Below, piece after piece: positions 23,871-34,302 of a DNA stretch of 64,000 nucleotides; position 1 is the stretch's first letter; each line of letters starts with the position of its first letter. Source of the stretch: Sodiomyces alkalinus F11 (lineage: Eukaryota; Ascomycota; Sordariomycetes; Glomerellales; Plectosphaerellaceae); the NCBI RefSeq assembly GCF_003711515.1, contig NW_021167079.1, positions 5,302,308-5,366,307 on the forward strand, read 5' to 3'. A program made the translations under genes and the position numbers. The notes beneath the pieces were generated by a model. The model worked only from the letters and a program-made list of their open reading frames with translations, did no database searches and had not been told where the DNA came from.

Positions 23871-24538
23871 GAGCCGGCATTCAAAGGAGTGATAGAGGGG
23901 CTGCTACTCCGTTGTGTAGCTTCACGAAGCTCTTCTGTACCTACCTACCTTAACGTAATTAATTACCTAAGGTAGGTACAATTGTATTGTTGTCGTTCGG
24001 TACTAAGGTACCGTAGGTAAGGTAGCCGTTAATATTAAGCCACCCCCGCCCGACCTTTACCTTATTCCACCACCTTTTCCATTCGGTCTTGCACATGCGC
24101 CCCACAACCTGGGTTGATACACTGGGCTGCACGAATGTTATACGTGTATAATAACCGTTGCGATCTCGGAATACCCTTCAGCGAGTAATACTTGTTGGCC
24201 ACACCTCGGTGCATGACCTTCCACTAAGGTACCCACTTCCACTGCCTTGCCGTGCATAGCGAAGGTACTGAGTACGAAAAATCAATGTCTGCACTGTGCC
24301 CAGCCTCGTCGATGTCCAACTCATAGCGGTGCCACGGTGTATATTCGCACCGTACACTTATCAAAGAGGCTCCGCATTGGTCATGGTGCAGGGGTCAACA
24401 ACCGTCCCGCAGTTGAAACGTAGCTTCAACACCACAAGGGGCAGCATTTATAGGTGGCCTTTTCCTCTTGCCACATCCCCCCCAAACCTCACATTTCCAG
24501 AATCAAACCAATTGAACGAGGCAGAATCTCAGTCAGCC
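23871..24538. promoter_or_regulatory. Divergent upstream region of dipeptidase and cyclophilin B genes
   Basis: Contains a dense cluster of CTAAGGTA/TACCTTAG-type words near 23940-24020 and again at 24224. On the cyclophilin side are a stress-element-like AAGGGG near 24436 and a TTTATA box at about 24447-24452, roughly 90 bp before the start codon. These assignments are by motif only. Confidence 0.45.
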
Positions 24539-25661
24539 ATGTATGATATTCGGAGACTCTTCTTCTACGTCGCCCTCCTCGGAGTTGGCCTGCTGCTCTT
24601 CTCCCAGACGGCGGAGGCGACCAAGGGCCCCAAGATCACCAACAAGGTCTACTTCGACATCGAGCATGGTGATGAACCCCTGGGCCGCATTGTCATCGGT
24701 CTCTATGGCAAGACTGTCCCAAAGACCGCCGAGAACTTCCGCGCCCTCGCTACTGGCGAGAAGGGCTTCGGATATGAAGGATCGACCTTCCACCGTGTCA
24801 TCAAGCAATTCATGATCCAAGGTGGTGACTTCACCAAGGGCGACGGCACCGGTGGCAAGTCCAGTAAGTACAAATTGGAGGAAACAATTGCGCTTCCCCC
24901 TGGTCTCCATGTTCACTGATTACACCACGCAGAAATGGGCGATTGATGGCTGACACGAAAATTCGTCTCCTGCAGTCTACGGTGAAAAGTTCCCCGACGA
25001 GAACTTCAAGCTCAAGCACACCAGGAAGGGCCTCATGTCGATGGCCAACGCCGGTCCCGACACCAACGGCTCGCAATTCTTTATCACCACCGTTCCCACC
25101 TCGTAAGCTTCCCATCTGCGCCCTTCCCGTTGGTTCTATCTGTTGCTAACCAGCCTTCCACCAGGTGGCTTGACGGCCGTCACGTCGTCTTCGGCGAGGT
25201 GCTCGAGGGTTACGAAATCGTTGAAAAGATCGAGAACGCCGAGACGCAGCCTGGCGATCGTCCTGTCAAGACTATCAAGATCGCCAAGAGCGGCGAGCTA
25301 GAGGTCCCTCCTGAAGGTATCCATGTGGAACTCTAAGCACATACACGTACATAAAGTCACGTACTGTAACCCGCCCGCTGCTCGCGCTCTTGTCCTTCCG
25401 CATTGCCCCTGAGAATCAGCAACGAGAACAAGAATTCTAGGAGGTTTCCCATTGGCTGATTGCTGCTTTATCCTCCTCCCAGATGCAGATGAATATGGCA
25501 ATGCCGAATGGGCGGCGGGTTACAACAGCGAGGTTGAGCCCGAAGGCTGGTCCCTCTTCCAGAAGCTATTTGTTTTTGGCGTTGTCGTCGCTCTCGTCGC
25601 CGTCTACATCCGGCATAGGAACGCGCGGGTACACTCGACACATGACAAGTCCGAGGTTTGA
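24539..25661 (+). CDS. ER cyclophilin B (peptidyl-prolyl isomerase), membrane-anchored isoform
   Basis: Exons 24539-24863, 24976-25102, 25165-25316, 25483-25661, giving 260 residues in the fully spliced form. A signal peptide ([16 protein letters not shown], then Ala-rich) precedes the cyclophilin domain: [32 protein letters not shown] and [12 protein letters not shown], with the catalytic Arg, Phe and Gln and the cyclosporin-binding Trp present. The last exon adds an acidic linker and one membrane span ([15 protein letters not shown]) followed by a basic cytosolic tail. If the final intron 25317-25482 is retained, translation stops at 25336 with the tail HVEL (207 residues). The enzyme assists proline isomerisation during folding in the secretory pathway. 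Confidence 0.93.
25317..25482 (+). other. Retainable 3' intron switching the cyclophilin B C terminus
   Basis: Intron of 166 bp with donor GGTATCC and acceptor CTCCCAG. Read through, it adds GIHVEL and a stop (25334-25336). Spliced, it joins PPE to DADEYG in frame and continues into the membrane-anchored exon. Both outcomes give a sensible protein end. Confidence 0.75.
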
Positions 25662-25887
25662 GGCATGCGATGCTAAATAGGGACGAGAGGGAATGAAGAG
25701 AGTATATAAAGAACGCACCCTTTATTTCGCGTCATCTAAGGAGACGGTGAATTAATGCCGAAACTTCATTGATTCTTCGGCTTCCGCCAGCAATGTCCTA
25801 GCCGCCAGTTGTGACCCCATCCCAGCGCTACGGAGTATACGCTGGACGAGCGAAAGCTGAACGTCGATATGATGACGCTATATAGAT

Positions 25888-26997
25888 CTACTTCTTCGCT
25901 CTGCGACTGGCTATGGTGTAGAAAATGCTCCCGTCATACACACCACGGATGTCATCCTTCAGCATGCGACCGTCCTCCGGCCACAGAAGTATGTACGTTG
26001 CAAGCCCTGTCAAATATCAGTTCGACGATACCAAGTAGATGGCAAGGCAGTCAAGGGCTAAAGAAGAGGCAAGCCAGGGGCTTACACTCGAAATACGCCC
26101 CTCCCCAACCTATTGGATCAGCAATTAACCGCTGACCCTTCCACAGCCGCGTCACATCCCAGATTGTCATGTAATCCCGGCCTTCCGCATACTTGGCGAA
26201 CATGTCCTCGAACTTCTGGGGCACGAATCGGCCTTCGGTGTCGTATGTTCCGCTGTCGCTCCCGTGCTTGTCTTTGTGGATGTTGTCGAGATACAAGCGG
26301 AACATGGGGTCCGGGATGTACGAAGATTGCGTCGGGTACGAGAAATTGGAGTGGATGATAAAGACGGAGAGTATGGACAAGATGACGCCGAACCCGAGGC
26401 GATAAAAGCCCCGAAAGGTATCAACAGGATATATCACGCCATCTCGGTCCTAAAGGAGTAAGAACATGCCTAATCAGTGGAAGTCCAGTCCAGGTCACTG
26501 TATCACTGTATTGCGCAGGGTTGAAGGTCGAGCGTCGAGGCACAGGAGTGAAGCCATACCGTGTCGAAGAATTCGCAATGCTGCTGCAGAACCTAAACAG
26601 AAATGACTACCATGAGCTCGATCCCCTTTTTCGGTGGATAACATCACGACCCTGTGGTGGGCTTGTGGCATGGACTCACCGTTTGGTGCTGATGTCGTCG
26701 AGCCCAGTCCCCTTCAGTCGTGCCATTCGGCCGAGCATATGTCGCGGCAATGTTGGCTCTAGCAGTGCCTGTCCAGATGGCCCTGTAAGGATCAATTTCG
26801 ATCATCGTCAGTGAGTTTTGCTACGTTAATTGCCACCCACCAGCATGAGGGAGCCTTTGTCGATCGTCGGGCTGGATAAAAGGTTTCCGCGCTACGGTGA
26901 CGGGAACGCTAGAAATGGAATACACGACGGAGACGTCGTCGATGTCATTGGGCTGGCTTGACAGGTACGAGATCGTATCGTCGTTGTTTTCCTCCAT
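25888..26997 (-). CDS. Caleosin (lipid-droplet peroxygenase family)
   Basis: Five exons: 26997-26841, 26768-26680, 26592-26560, 26449-26086, 26006-25888, giving 253 residues. After the N-terminal RKPFIQPDD and HAGTARANIAATY come QQHCEFFDTDRDGVIYP with a complete EF-hand loop (D-T-D-R-D-G), a hydrophobic hairpin (GFGVILSILSVFII) with the proline-containing SYPT segment, and the C-terminal WDVTRLWKGQR and YILLWPEDG. Histidines in QQHCE and IHSNF match the proposed haem ligands of caleosin peroxygenases. Fungal caleosins sit on lipid droplets and have been linked to sporulation and oxylipins. Every junction is confirmed by continuous conserved sequence. The gene ends 226 bp from the cyclophilin stop. 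Confidence 0.92.
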
Positions 26998-27457
26998 GTT
27001 GAGGAGTAGTTGGTTGACTTGGATGAGGAATTGGGGAATAACAGGCTGATTCTATAATTCCTTACTTTCCAGGTATACGATTTCCATACTTCATACATGA
27101 TTACAAGCTCTCGTTACATGGATTTGCTCGGTTGTAATCTGAACACCGAGAGGCGCAATGTTTCGTTTGGTGGTAGGAAGATGGAGATTGCGCGTCCTAT
27201 TGAGAGGGGTGCGTCACAGGAGCATCATGTCCCCAGGGGCGGGCCCTGGTACCGCCCTGGGCGTCCTGCCGTTAACAAGCCCGGGGATAGGTACCTAGGT
27301 AGTTGCAGTCTCCCAATCTCATGGCGGTCCACTACATTAAGGTACCTTACCTTACATAAAGTACGAAGTCCTTCGTACATGTACGACACCTGAGGTGGTA
27401 TTACTAAGGTAGGTACGGTAACACACCGAAAACCCAGACTGGTCAAGGTTACATGTA

Positions 27458-27498
27458 AACTGATGTTGAACTCGGAGGCTGGGCTAAGGGTAGGTGTG
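27458..27498 (+). repeat. Left terminal inverted repeat of MITE-like element
   Basis: Matches the reverse complement of 27804-27845 with few mismatches, mostly G to A. Confidence 0.75.
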
Positions 27499-27638
27499 GG
27501 GCGTGGCTAATAAGAAAGCCAAGCCAAGGGTAGGTACGGGCCTCTACGCCTGTAATTATAATTAGTCGAACTATTTCGCGATCGCGTTAAGCACCTTAAG
27601 GAGTATTTCTGTTAAGGGGTTTTCTATTAAGGGTTATT

Positions 27639-27710
27639 ATATTATCGTAGAGAGTGCTTTTCTATTATTACTAAGAGGGTTTTTTATATTATCGCGAAGA
27701 GTGTTTTTCT
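27639..27710 (+). repeat. Two direct AT-rich repeats inside the element
   Basis: ATATTATCG followed by an AGAGTG(C/T)TTTTCT-like tail at 27639 and again at 27686 (47-bp spacing), differing mainly by C/T and A/G changes. Confidence 0.6.
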
Positions 27711-27803
27711 CCTATACACGTAGTTACCTAAGGTGCTTAGTCACGTGACCTTAACAAATAGCCCTATAGCAACCCTCGGCTTAACTTTTCGCCCTACTCG
27801 GGC

Positions 27804-27845
27804 ACATACCTACCCTTAGCTTAGCCTCCGAGTTCAATATCAGTT
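27804..27845 (-). repeat. Right terminal inverted repeat of MITE-like element
   Basis: Reverse complement of the left end; this copy carries the A at the positions where the left carries G. Confidence 0.75.
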
Positions 27846-28127
27846 GATCTACAACCACGACTAAAATCAGTATATAGAACCATATTACCGTTTTTGACAA
27901 CGGCCTCAGTCGTAAAGCGACACATATAGCACTATACTGAGAAGTGAATGACCAGTTGTTTGCAATATAATGTATATCAAGTTCTAGTTGTCATATCGAC
28001 ATCACTAATTACTTGGATAAACACGACGAGACGCTGACATACCAGATGATATGGGCAGTCGTGACGTTTGCAATGATGTGGGGTAGCAATATTAGCCTGG
28101 GAAATACGCCTTCCCGGCTCTCACCCG

Positions 28128-28133
28128 TATAAG
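28128..28133 (+). promoter_or_regulatory. TATA box candidate of con-6
   Basis: TATAAG about 140 bp upstream of the con-6 start codon. Motif-based only. Confidence 0.35.
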
Positions 28134-28269
28134 TATATCCCAAGGTGGTGTTCCAGCTGCGTTCCTAGGCGTCATCGACAAAGATAACAGCTACCCAAGC
28201 ACATCGCATCAATCACGTATCTCCGTTTACCTGTATCACATCGTACACGGCGAGCAATTTCAACCGACG

Positions 28270-28730
28270 ATGGCCAGCCAGGACGACTACAGCGACATCC
28301 AACAGGAAGTTCCTCTCTCGGAGGAGTATGAGAAGGATCCGGATAGTATCGCTCGAGGCCATAAAGCCACTATCGCCAATCCTAGTAAGCAAATCAGAAG
28401 ACACCGGCAGTTGGCCGAGAGCTTACACCGATGCGTTCAGATACATCGGAGCAGGCGAAGGAGCATTCGCGCAAGGTCTTGGAGAACGAGTTCCAGGAAC
28501 CCTACGACAAACCCAACCGGAGCCAGGATGACAGGCCAGAGCCGCACCAGAAGGACCCGGGCAATGTGTAATTTCCAGACCTTTCCTCGCTGCCTGAAGC
28601 TTGTGGTATGAAGAAACTGACGACGTGTTGTCTACATAGAGCACGCGGGCTGAAGGCGAGCATCAGCAACCCCGGGGTATCAGAGGAAGCAAAGGAGCAC
28701 GCGAGGGACAAATTGAACAAGCTGCAGTAA
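28270..28730 (+). CDS. con-6: Conidiation-specific protein 6 family (con-6)
   Basis: Three exons: 28270-28384, 28441-28567, 28640-28730, giving 110 residues. Two con-6 repeats are visible: RGHKATIANPNTSEQAKEHS and ARGLKASISNPGVSEEAKEH, each with the K-x-x-I-x-N-P core. The first repeat is restored across intron 1 (ANP|N) and the second starts at intron 2 (DPGNV|ARG). The protein is small, hydrophilic and charged, with no signal peptide. Con-6 was first known as a gene expressed during conidiation and stored in spores; its biochemical role is unknown. It lies close to con-10-like and CHZ-like genes. Confidence 0.88.
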
Positions 28731-29246
28731 TGGAAAACTGTAGACACAGATATGTTTGTGACATGAGCTGCAGTAGTGGGAAATTGTAATGGTAGTAGTA
28801 TGATATATTTCATACGAACGAGAAATTGGAATTCTTGTTGTATAATGGCATGTGTGTCACGTATATCCCCTGGCCCCTGACTTATGGGAGCCGAGGTCGA
28901 AGCTGACCGAACAGCAGTGACGCTGCCGTCGATATCAACGGAGCACCGGTGATATCGACGGCAGCAACAACTACCCATGTACGTCTGGGCCTGCCTTTTG
29001 CGGGTGCTGCAACGAAGTGCAAAGAGGTTTACTCGCAAAGAGTTGTCAAGAACGACGAAGAAGAGTAGAACGGCAATAGAGCCTTTTTTCCCCCTTGTTT
29101 AGTCCACTGCCTGGATATCGACAAGCCATGGAAACCGGAGCGACATGAACCAGAGTGATCCGGTACTAGTGTTTGATCTGCTAACCATACATCGACCCTC
29201 TCTCCCACAATCTGCACAATCTGCGCATCCCTGTTTCCAGCTGGAC
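28731..29246. other. Convergent spacer between con-6 and the CHZ-like gene
   Basis: About 515 bp holding both 3' ends. A short inverted match, GTCGATATCA near 28928 and TGATATCGAC near 28950, could form a hairpin. No gene seen. Confidence 0.4.
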
Positions 29247-29654
29247 TCATTCCATCAGATCCTGATTGTCGGGCTCCTTGTATGTGCCCCTGGGCTTTGC
29301 GTGTCGGAGACCCTCCTGAATGATATTAGACTTGTCGACGGCCTCCCTTTCATCTTGTTCTGCGGCTTGGTGTTAGTTTTATTTTCCGACAAAAACACCT
29401 TACACGGCGCCGCTTCTGAGCGAGAAAGATTCAAGATAACCCGAATCACAGATGGTATACTCACCTAGTTGCTGGTCTGTGTCGGCCAACTCGGTCTTGA
29501 TGGGTTCCTCAACTTTGGCATCGTCCGACTGTACAGGGACGGACTCATTCGCTCCCGTGGCATACGAGTCGTCCTGGACCTGACCTTCGGGGGCACCGGA
29601 GGGCAAAGGAGCACCCGGATCCTCATCGCTCTGCTGCCAAGCGTTCTTGGACAT
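29247..29654 (-). CDS. Small acidic protein, resembling histone-chaperone CHZ-domain proteins
   Basis: Two exons: 29654-29465 and 29359-29247 (intron 29360-29464), 100 residues. The spliced protein starts MSKNAWQQSDEDPG and holds QDDSYATG, VPVQSDDAKVEEPI and, across the junction, ADTDQQLEQDEREAVDKSNII, then a basic RHAKPRGTYKEP. Small fungal proteins with this VPVQSDD...DADTD..L..DD..AIDKSNII arrangement are often annotated as CHZ-domain proteins, which bind H2A.Z-H2B dimers. I rely on recalled similarity and have no direct support for chromatin function; it may be a stress-linked disordered protein instead. The start at 29654 is chosen because upstream sequence in frame looks non-coding. Confidence 0.6.
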
Positions 29655-30416
29655 TTTTCTGAAGTTGCGCTGCTTCGTATGGTGGTTATTCCTGTAGTGT
29701 ATCGGTATGGTCAACTGAAGTGCTGGTAGGCACAAGTTTTGAACAAGGGCCGCATTGGGTGACTTTTATTCCCAGTGGCTCGAAGAGCGACGTCCTGTTC
29801 ATGAGCACACGCACTCCTATTCTATGCGAAGTACGTCAAGGCAAACGAGAAATCGTGGGTGTCAGGTTTGCATCATGCGATTGTTGTTATTCATGTGTCT
29901 TATCCGTCATACCTACCTACCCGAGTTTGGCTGGTTATAGGTCAGAGCCCGATGGACTGGTCGGATGTCGCAAGTCTTAGAACATTATATTGACAGCGAT
30001 ATCTCTGTCCTGGCTTTGGTTAGTGCAAAATTCTCTGTTCGAGCTCTGACCTATACCCCCCCCCCTTAACCGGGTAGGTAGGCAGGTGCCGATATATAGA
30101 TACGAGAATGAGGGAAGGAAGGATATACCTTCTGGCAATTGCTGATCGGGTTGTTGCTTCCAGTTGTTTGCGGTTATGTCATCATGACCGGCAATGATGC
30201 TTGATCAAGGCTGGGCGTCACTCCTTCTTTGGGGACGTCATCGACTCGGTGTCAGAAGAAATATAAGGGCTGCCACCAGCACCGGGAGAGTCCACACATC
30301 TGATAATTCACCTCATCAGCAAATTCCCAATCAGAAACTCTAACCTTAGCCCGTACACCGGCACAGCTCGTCTACTTTGACAGACACTGAACCCCATTTC
30401 CCGACGCACTATCACG
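29655..30416. promoter_or_regulatory. Divergent upstream region of CHZ-like and con-10 genes
   Basis: About 760 bp between divergent starts with a TATAAG box at 30262-30267, about 150 bp before the con-10 start. A poly-C run occurs near 30057. Confidence 0.4.
30262..30267 (+). promoter_or_regulatory. TATA box candidate of con-10
   Basis: TATAAG placed about 150 bp upstream of the start codon, at a spacing similar to the box upstream of con-6. Confidence 0.35.
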
Positions 30417-30935
30417 ATGGCCAACAATACCAACCCCGGTAACTTCGCCAACCGGTAAGTGGCCCAACAAGGCTAGCTCACAAGGAACCATGACGCTGAC
30501 GAACAGTTAAGGCCCCGTGAGGAGGTCCAGGAGATCGCCAGCAAGGGAGGTCAAGCCAGCAACCAAGGTAGCTCTACCTCGCCTACCGGTACTTACAACC
30601 CTGGCAACTTCGCCAACCGGTAATTCACCCAAGAATTTGCCCACAAGGAACCATGACGCTGACGAACAGTGCAGCCCCCGTGAGGAGGTCCAGGAGATCG
30701 CCAGCAAGGGCGGTCAAGCTAGCCACTCGGGTGGTTTCGCCAGCATGGATCCTGATAAGCAGGTACGTGTCGATGATTACAATCGCCCCAATCGATGGGA
30801 GCTTTTGCTGATACATAAAAACAGCGCGAGATTGCCTCGATGGGAGGCAAGGCCTCATCTGGCTCCTTCGAGCCCGGAAGTGAGAAGGCTAGAGAGGCAG
30901 GAGCGAAGGGTGGACATGCCAGAGCTGAAGTTTAA
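30417..30935 (+). CDS. con-10: Conidiation-specific protein 10 family (con-10, KGG stress motif)
   Basis: Four exons: 30417-30454, 30512-30619, 30675-30762, 30825-30935, giving 114 residues. The protein repeats NPGNFANRPREEVQEIASKG twice, then FASMDPDKQREIASMGGKAS and FEPGSEKAREAGAKGGHA, the KGG/Con-10 general-stress pattern. It is very hydrophilic and Gly/Ala-rich, resembling a desiccation-type disordered protein. The first acceptor is TTAAG (30511) and the second TGCAG (30674); both give the same CG|G or CG|C arginine junction. Con-10 accumulates in conidia in Neurospora; related bacterial proteins are stress-induced. The doubling of the first unit arises from a duplication that includes an intron. 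Confidence 0.9.
30433..30720 (+). repeat. Tandem duplication of an exon-intron unit inside con-10
   Basis: Block from the AACCC-GG-AACTTCGCCAACCG segment through the intron to GGTCAAGC is present twice with an offset of about 160-165 bp. The introns share AAGGAACCATGACGCTGACG and GAACAGT near their 3' ends, showing that the intron was copied along with the exon. Confidence 0.85.
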
Positions 30936-31865
30936 CATGTCTCGCCAATGTAGCGAATTGACTTTGGCGCTGATTAATATGGATGCAATGCCCAAAGTAG
31001 GTAGTCAGCCGTTCATTCAAAACTCCCTTGACACTTTAACCATGTTCGACTCTTTCTAAGTGTTGACAAGTTGATCACTGTTCTGTCGTGGGCATGGCGT
31101 GCCGCATCCCCCGTCAGTGGAATGAAAACCGAGTACGACCTCACTTGGCATGGGGGGACCAAATGCGGGATCTGAGCCTGTTCCGAATAAGTTTTTAAAC
31201 TGAGCCTGCCTGCGTCCTGATATACAGTGTAGAGTGTCATTGCCGGGATTGCTGTGATGTCTTTATAGAGGCTGGGTATTGTTGAACAGACCGTAGTTTT
31301 ACGGTTACGTAACGGGCACAGATTTGACGAAGGATTAACCTCCGAAGCCTCGGGAGGGTAAGGAAGGGAGAAAAATGACATCACACGCCGCAGATTGGCA
31401 CCCCCAAACGCATGTTGTTGACACATGGTCCTGAAAGCCTACCATCTCCTTAGTCATCATCTACGGGGCATCCGGAGAGGCGTAGAGTATTATGTAATTA
31501 CTCCGTAGAGTGCACCGGATCTCAAAGGTCAAAAGCAACGAAGAGCCGCGATGTTTCTGTGGGATGATGAACATACGCTCTAAATTCAGGTAGCAATAGA
31601 AAACATCCATCGCATCGTCCCTCCCATTTAATTCGATTTTACCCCTGCCGAAGAATTGAATTGCTCTTGCGCGATCCTGGGCTATTTAGTCTTACCTAAT
31701 AACTTAGGAGGTAATACCTTGCTAGTGGGGTAGACTCAAAATCTCGAAATTTCATGTTTTTCACTTGAGGGCTAACGGCGTACCTTATGCCTTCCACGTA
31801 TAAGTTCCCTTTACACGACAGCGACAAACGATCACCCATCAGCGCCCCGCGAAATCATATTGAAG
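30936..31865. other. Intergenic region upstream of TRM112
   Basis: About 930 bp between two plus-strand genes. It includes a TACTCCGTA copy at 31499. Nothing coding is supported. Confidence 0.4.
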
Positions 31866-32382
31866 ATGAAGGTAATAAGCCTCAACTTCTTGACGTGCGC
31901 CGTCAAGTCTTGCAAATCGTCCGGCGCCGCATTTCCCCTTCATCCGAAAGATGCAGAGCTGGTGCAAGACGACATTGAGCTCAATGCGCAGATGCTTCTC
32001 AATATCCTCCCGCGTCTAGACTGGGCCGCCCTGCGAACCAATGCCACCGAGGTAAGTAGTTTAAGAAGCAGACCATAATCACAAAGACGCGGGGTCGCTC
32101 CGTTCAGAGACCCGGAACGTCTTGTCCCCTTTCTACTCTAATACCAAGACGACTGTCTGACTCGGAGTTACTTCTCTATATTAGCTGGGATTCCCCGAGC
32201 TGCCTGCTGAGCTGCCCACCCGAGAGGCGCTGGAGGCCGACGAGAAGAAATTGAAAGACCTGCATCATCTGCTTGTGGAGACACAGATCATGGAGGGTAA
32301 GCTGGTTTGCAGGAACTGCGGTCATGAGTACGCCATTCGGGAGGGCATCGCCAACTTCTTGCTTCCGAGTCACCTGGTGTGA
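31866..32382 (+). CDS. TRM112: TRM112, methyltransferase activator subunit
   Basis: Two exons: 31866-32051 and 32185-32382 (intron of 133 bp), 127 residues. It starts MKVISLNFLTCAVKSC, has the central DWAALRTNATELGFPELP region rejoined by splicing, and ends in the zinc-binding pair CRNCGHEYAIREGIANFLLP. TRM112 is the small obligate partner that stabilises several methyltransferases acting on tRNA, 18S rRNA and release factor 1. The N-terminal Cys pair that can complete a zinc site is present. Length is normal for the family. Confidence 0.95.
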
Positions 32383-32790
32383 TCAAATGAGGTGGTCACG
32401 AGCATGATGATTGATGAAGAGGGTTGAGCGGAGCGAACAAGCATCGACGGGCATCGTTCTTCAACATCCGAACCGTAGTGATGGTCAGATGGTGGGCGTT
32501 CACGGAGTTCAGACTGGGAGAGAAGAATTTATGATAGAGTACAATGCTACATTGATGACAAGGAAAAGAACTCTAATAAACCTGCAATCCTTCGACTGGA
32601 ACCATGGCGTCCGTGATCCTGCGCAAGCTCCTATATTACGAACTGCTCGTTCCCGATGCGCAAAAGCGGCTGTTGCGGCACTTATATCTTTCATTATGCG
32701 CCATGAGGACCGTCCCGTAACTCCATATTCCGTTTTACAATATACAGAATGAGTTGCCCACTCGCAAACATCGTGTTATATGATCCGAGA
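32383..32790. other. Convergent spacer between TRM112 and BIG1
   Basis: About 410 bp holding two 3' ends; no gene seen. Confidence 0.4.
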
Positions 32791-33807
32791 TCAGTTTTGC
32801 TTCTTCTGAGCAGCAGGTCCCATCTCCTTGTCGAAGGCTCCGTACGAGACCTCTAGGCTACTGAGCGCACGCAGGCCGACGCCCAGAATCGAGAGTATCA
32901 CGAGAGTGACCACAATGCCGTGAAAAATTCCTTAATTTTGTCAGATATTTTTTTACTGCACTATCTTCTTTGAACTGCGGATGAACAAACCTGGGGTTAA
33001 GAACTGGTACTTCTCAAAAAGCGGGAGATTATTCCAGTCTGTGCTGTTATCTTGTCTGCGAACGGACCAAGCTCGAGCTCGGAGCTTCTTCAGTTCCGCA
33101 CTGATGGAACCCGTGGAGTCGACGTCGGATTTCGACGACCCTGCTGGGCTGGAGAGGTAGATGATGGTATATGAATCCGACGACAGAAGATCGTCCAGCG
33201 CCCGATCGAGGATTTGGTCTGGCACCAAGTCAGTACTTCCGTCCTCTGGCCTCCCTTTCCATCAGGGACAACGTAGATACCGTACCATTTTTTGCAAGTT
33301 GCTTCTCACGCTCAAGGTGGTCTGAGGGGAGGGGATGGAGGGCAGTCTCTTGGACTTCAGCAGCCCTGCCCTGGTTCGAACAAGCGGCTTGGATGTATTT
33401 TGAAAGATTGTCGGCTTCAATCTTTCCCACCACTTCGGCAACGCTATAAGTGTTTCGGACGCGGTCGTTTGAGGCGGCACTGCACAATTTGCGAGTTTTG
33501 CAGTCGTCGGCACCGCGGATGTCGGAGGCGCGCAGGTTGGGCTGGGATACGATGTGATACCGTTCAGTGGGACAAGAGTCGAGTATGAGCTGCACGGAGT
33601 TCAGGACTTGGGTGCTTGTTTGTAACTGAGAAGCGTCGGGGACTTGGGTGAATCTATGTTGCGACGTCAGCGTTAAAGACGGCACTGAGGCTGGATGAGG
33701 CGAGCTACGTACTTCCCTGTCGAAAGAAGGACAAATGGTGAAGAATCAGCAATCGCGTTGGCCGAGGCCGCAAAGACCAAAAGGCCTGCTGATCGGGACA
33801 GACGCAT
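32791..33807 (-). CDS. BIG1 (ER membrane protein, V-ATPase accessory/beta-glucan assembly)
   Basis: Four exons: 33807-33713, 33653-33286, 33218-32991, 32930-32791, giving 276 residues. A signal peptide (MRLSRSAGLLVFAASANAIA) leads into SSPFVLLSTGKFTQVP. The lumenal domain contains paired cysteines (LDSCPTERY, DDCKTRKLC). The C terminus carries the Ac45/BIG1-type membrane span FLTPGIFHGIVVTLVILSIL and the conserved tail LEVSYGAFDKEMGPAAQKK. The family acts in the ER on V-ATPase Vo assembly and, in yeast, on beta-1,6-glucan content of the wall. The last donor (GTTTGT, 32990) is weak but gives the conserved TPGIF join. It diverges from RRP17. Confidence 0.88.
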
Positions 33808-34302
33808 AGCTGAACAGACGTTATCAGAATGACTGTCGGGCGATGCTACGCTTTGAAGCTGAGTCGGGAAGTTTGTCGTGGATGAGACGCTTCGATTAAC
33901 TTGGATTCGACCCGAGACGTAAGCAAGTTAGCTCCGATTTGTTGATTAGAGGGGGAATACCTAAGGTACATCGATGTCCTCAGGCCCGATAACATTAAGT
34001 CCCTTAAGATACGTACACAGTACTCCGGAATGTAGGCTTCACTGTACCTTAGCTAATAAAGGTATCTCCGCGTACTCGTACGCTATTCTGAGTGGCGCTC
34101 ATGCACAATGTACAGCTGTGTACCTAGTAAGAGCCTCGTCAAGTCCATGAGTGGAGCCCGGGCTCCTGGCAAGGTATACCACATGGTTCCAGTTGCCCAA
34201 ACCCAAGGGTCCTGCATCTCATAGGAAAATTTACAGCTGAGGAATCTCGAAAGAGCTTCGCATTACCTTCAAAGACAAATCCAGCAACTCAAGCCAACAA
34301 CA
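33808..34302. promoter_or_regulatory. Divergent upstream region of BIG1 and RRP17
   Basis: About 495 bp between divergent starts, with CCTAAGGTAC at 33960 and GTACCTTAGC near 34044, both versions of a word that recurs across the window. Confidence 0.4.

Larger units (their letters stand above)
27458..27845. mobile_element. MITE-like element with imperfect terminal inverted repeats
   Basis: Left end 27458-27498 and right end 27804-27845 are inverted copies of about 41 bp: both read AACTGAT(G/A)TTGAACTCGG then AGGCT(GG/AA)GCTAAGGG and TAGGT(G/A)TG. All substitutions listed are G versus A, the pattern of repeat-induced point mutation. The interior is strongly AT-rich, with two copies of ATATTATCG-(T/C) units 47 bp apart (27639 and 27686) and no open frame. 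I could not find a clear target-site duplication, so superfamily is open. Confidence 0.72.
26998..28269. other. Caleosin/con-6 divergent region with mobile-element relic
   Basis: About 1.27 kb between divergent starts. It contains clustered GGTACCTTA-type words (27335-27420), the AT-rich inverted-repeat element at 27458-27845, and a TATAAG box near 28128. No coding sequence seen. Confidence 0.5.
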
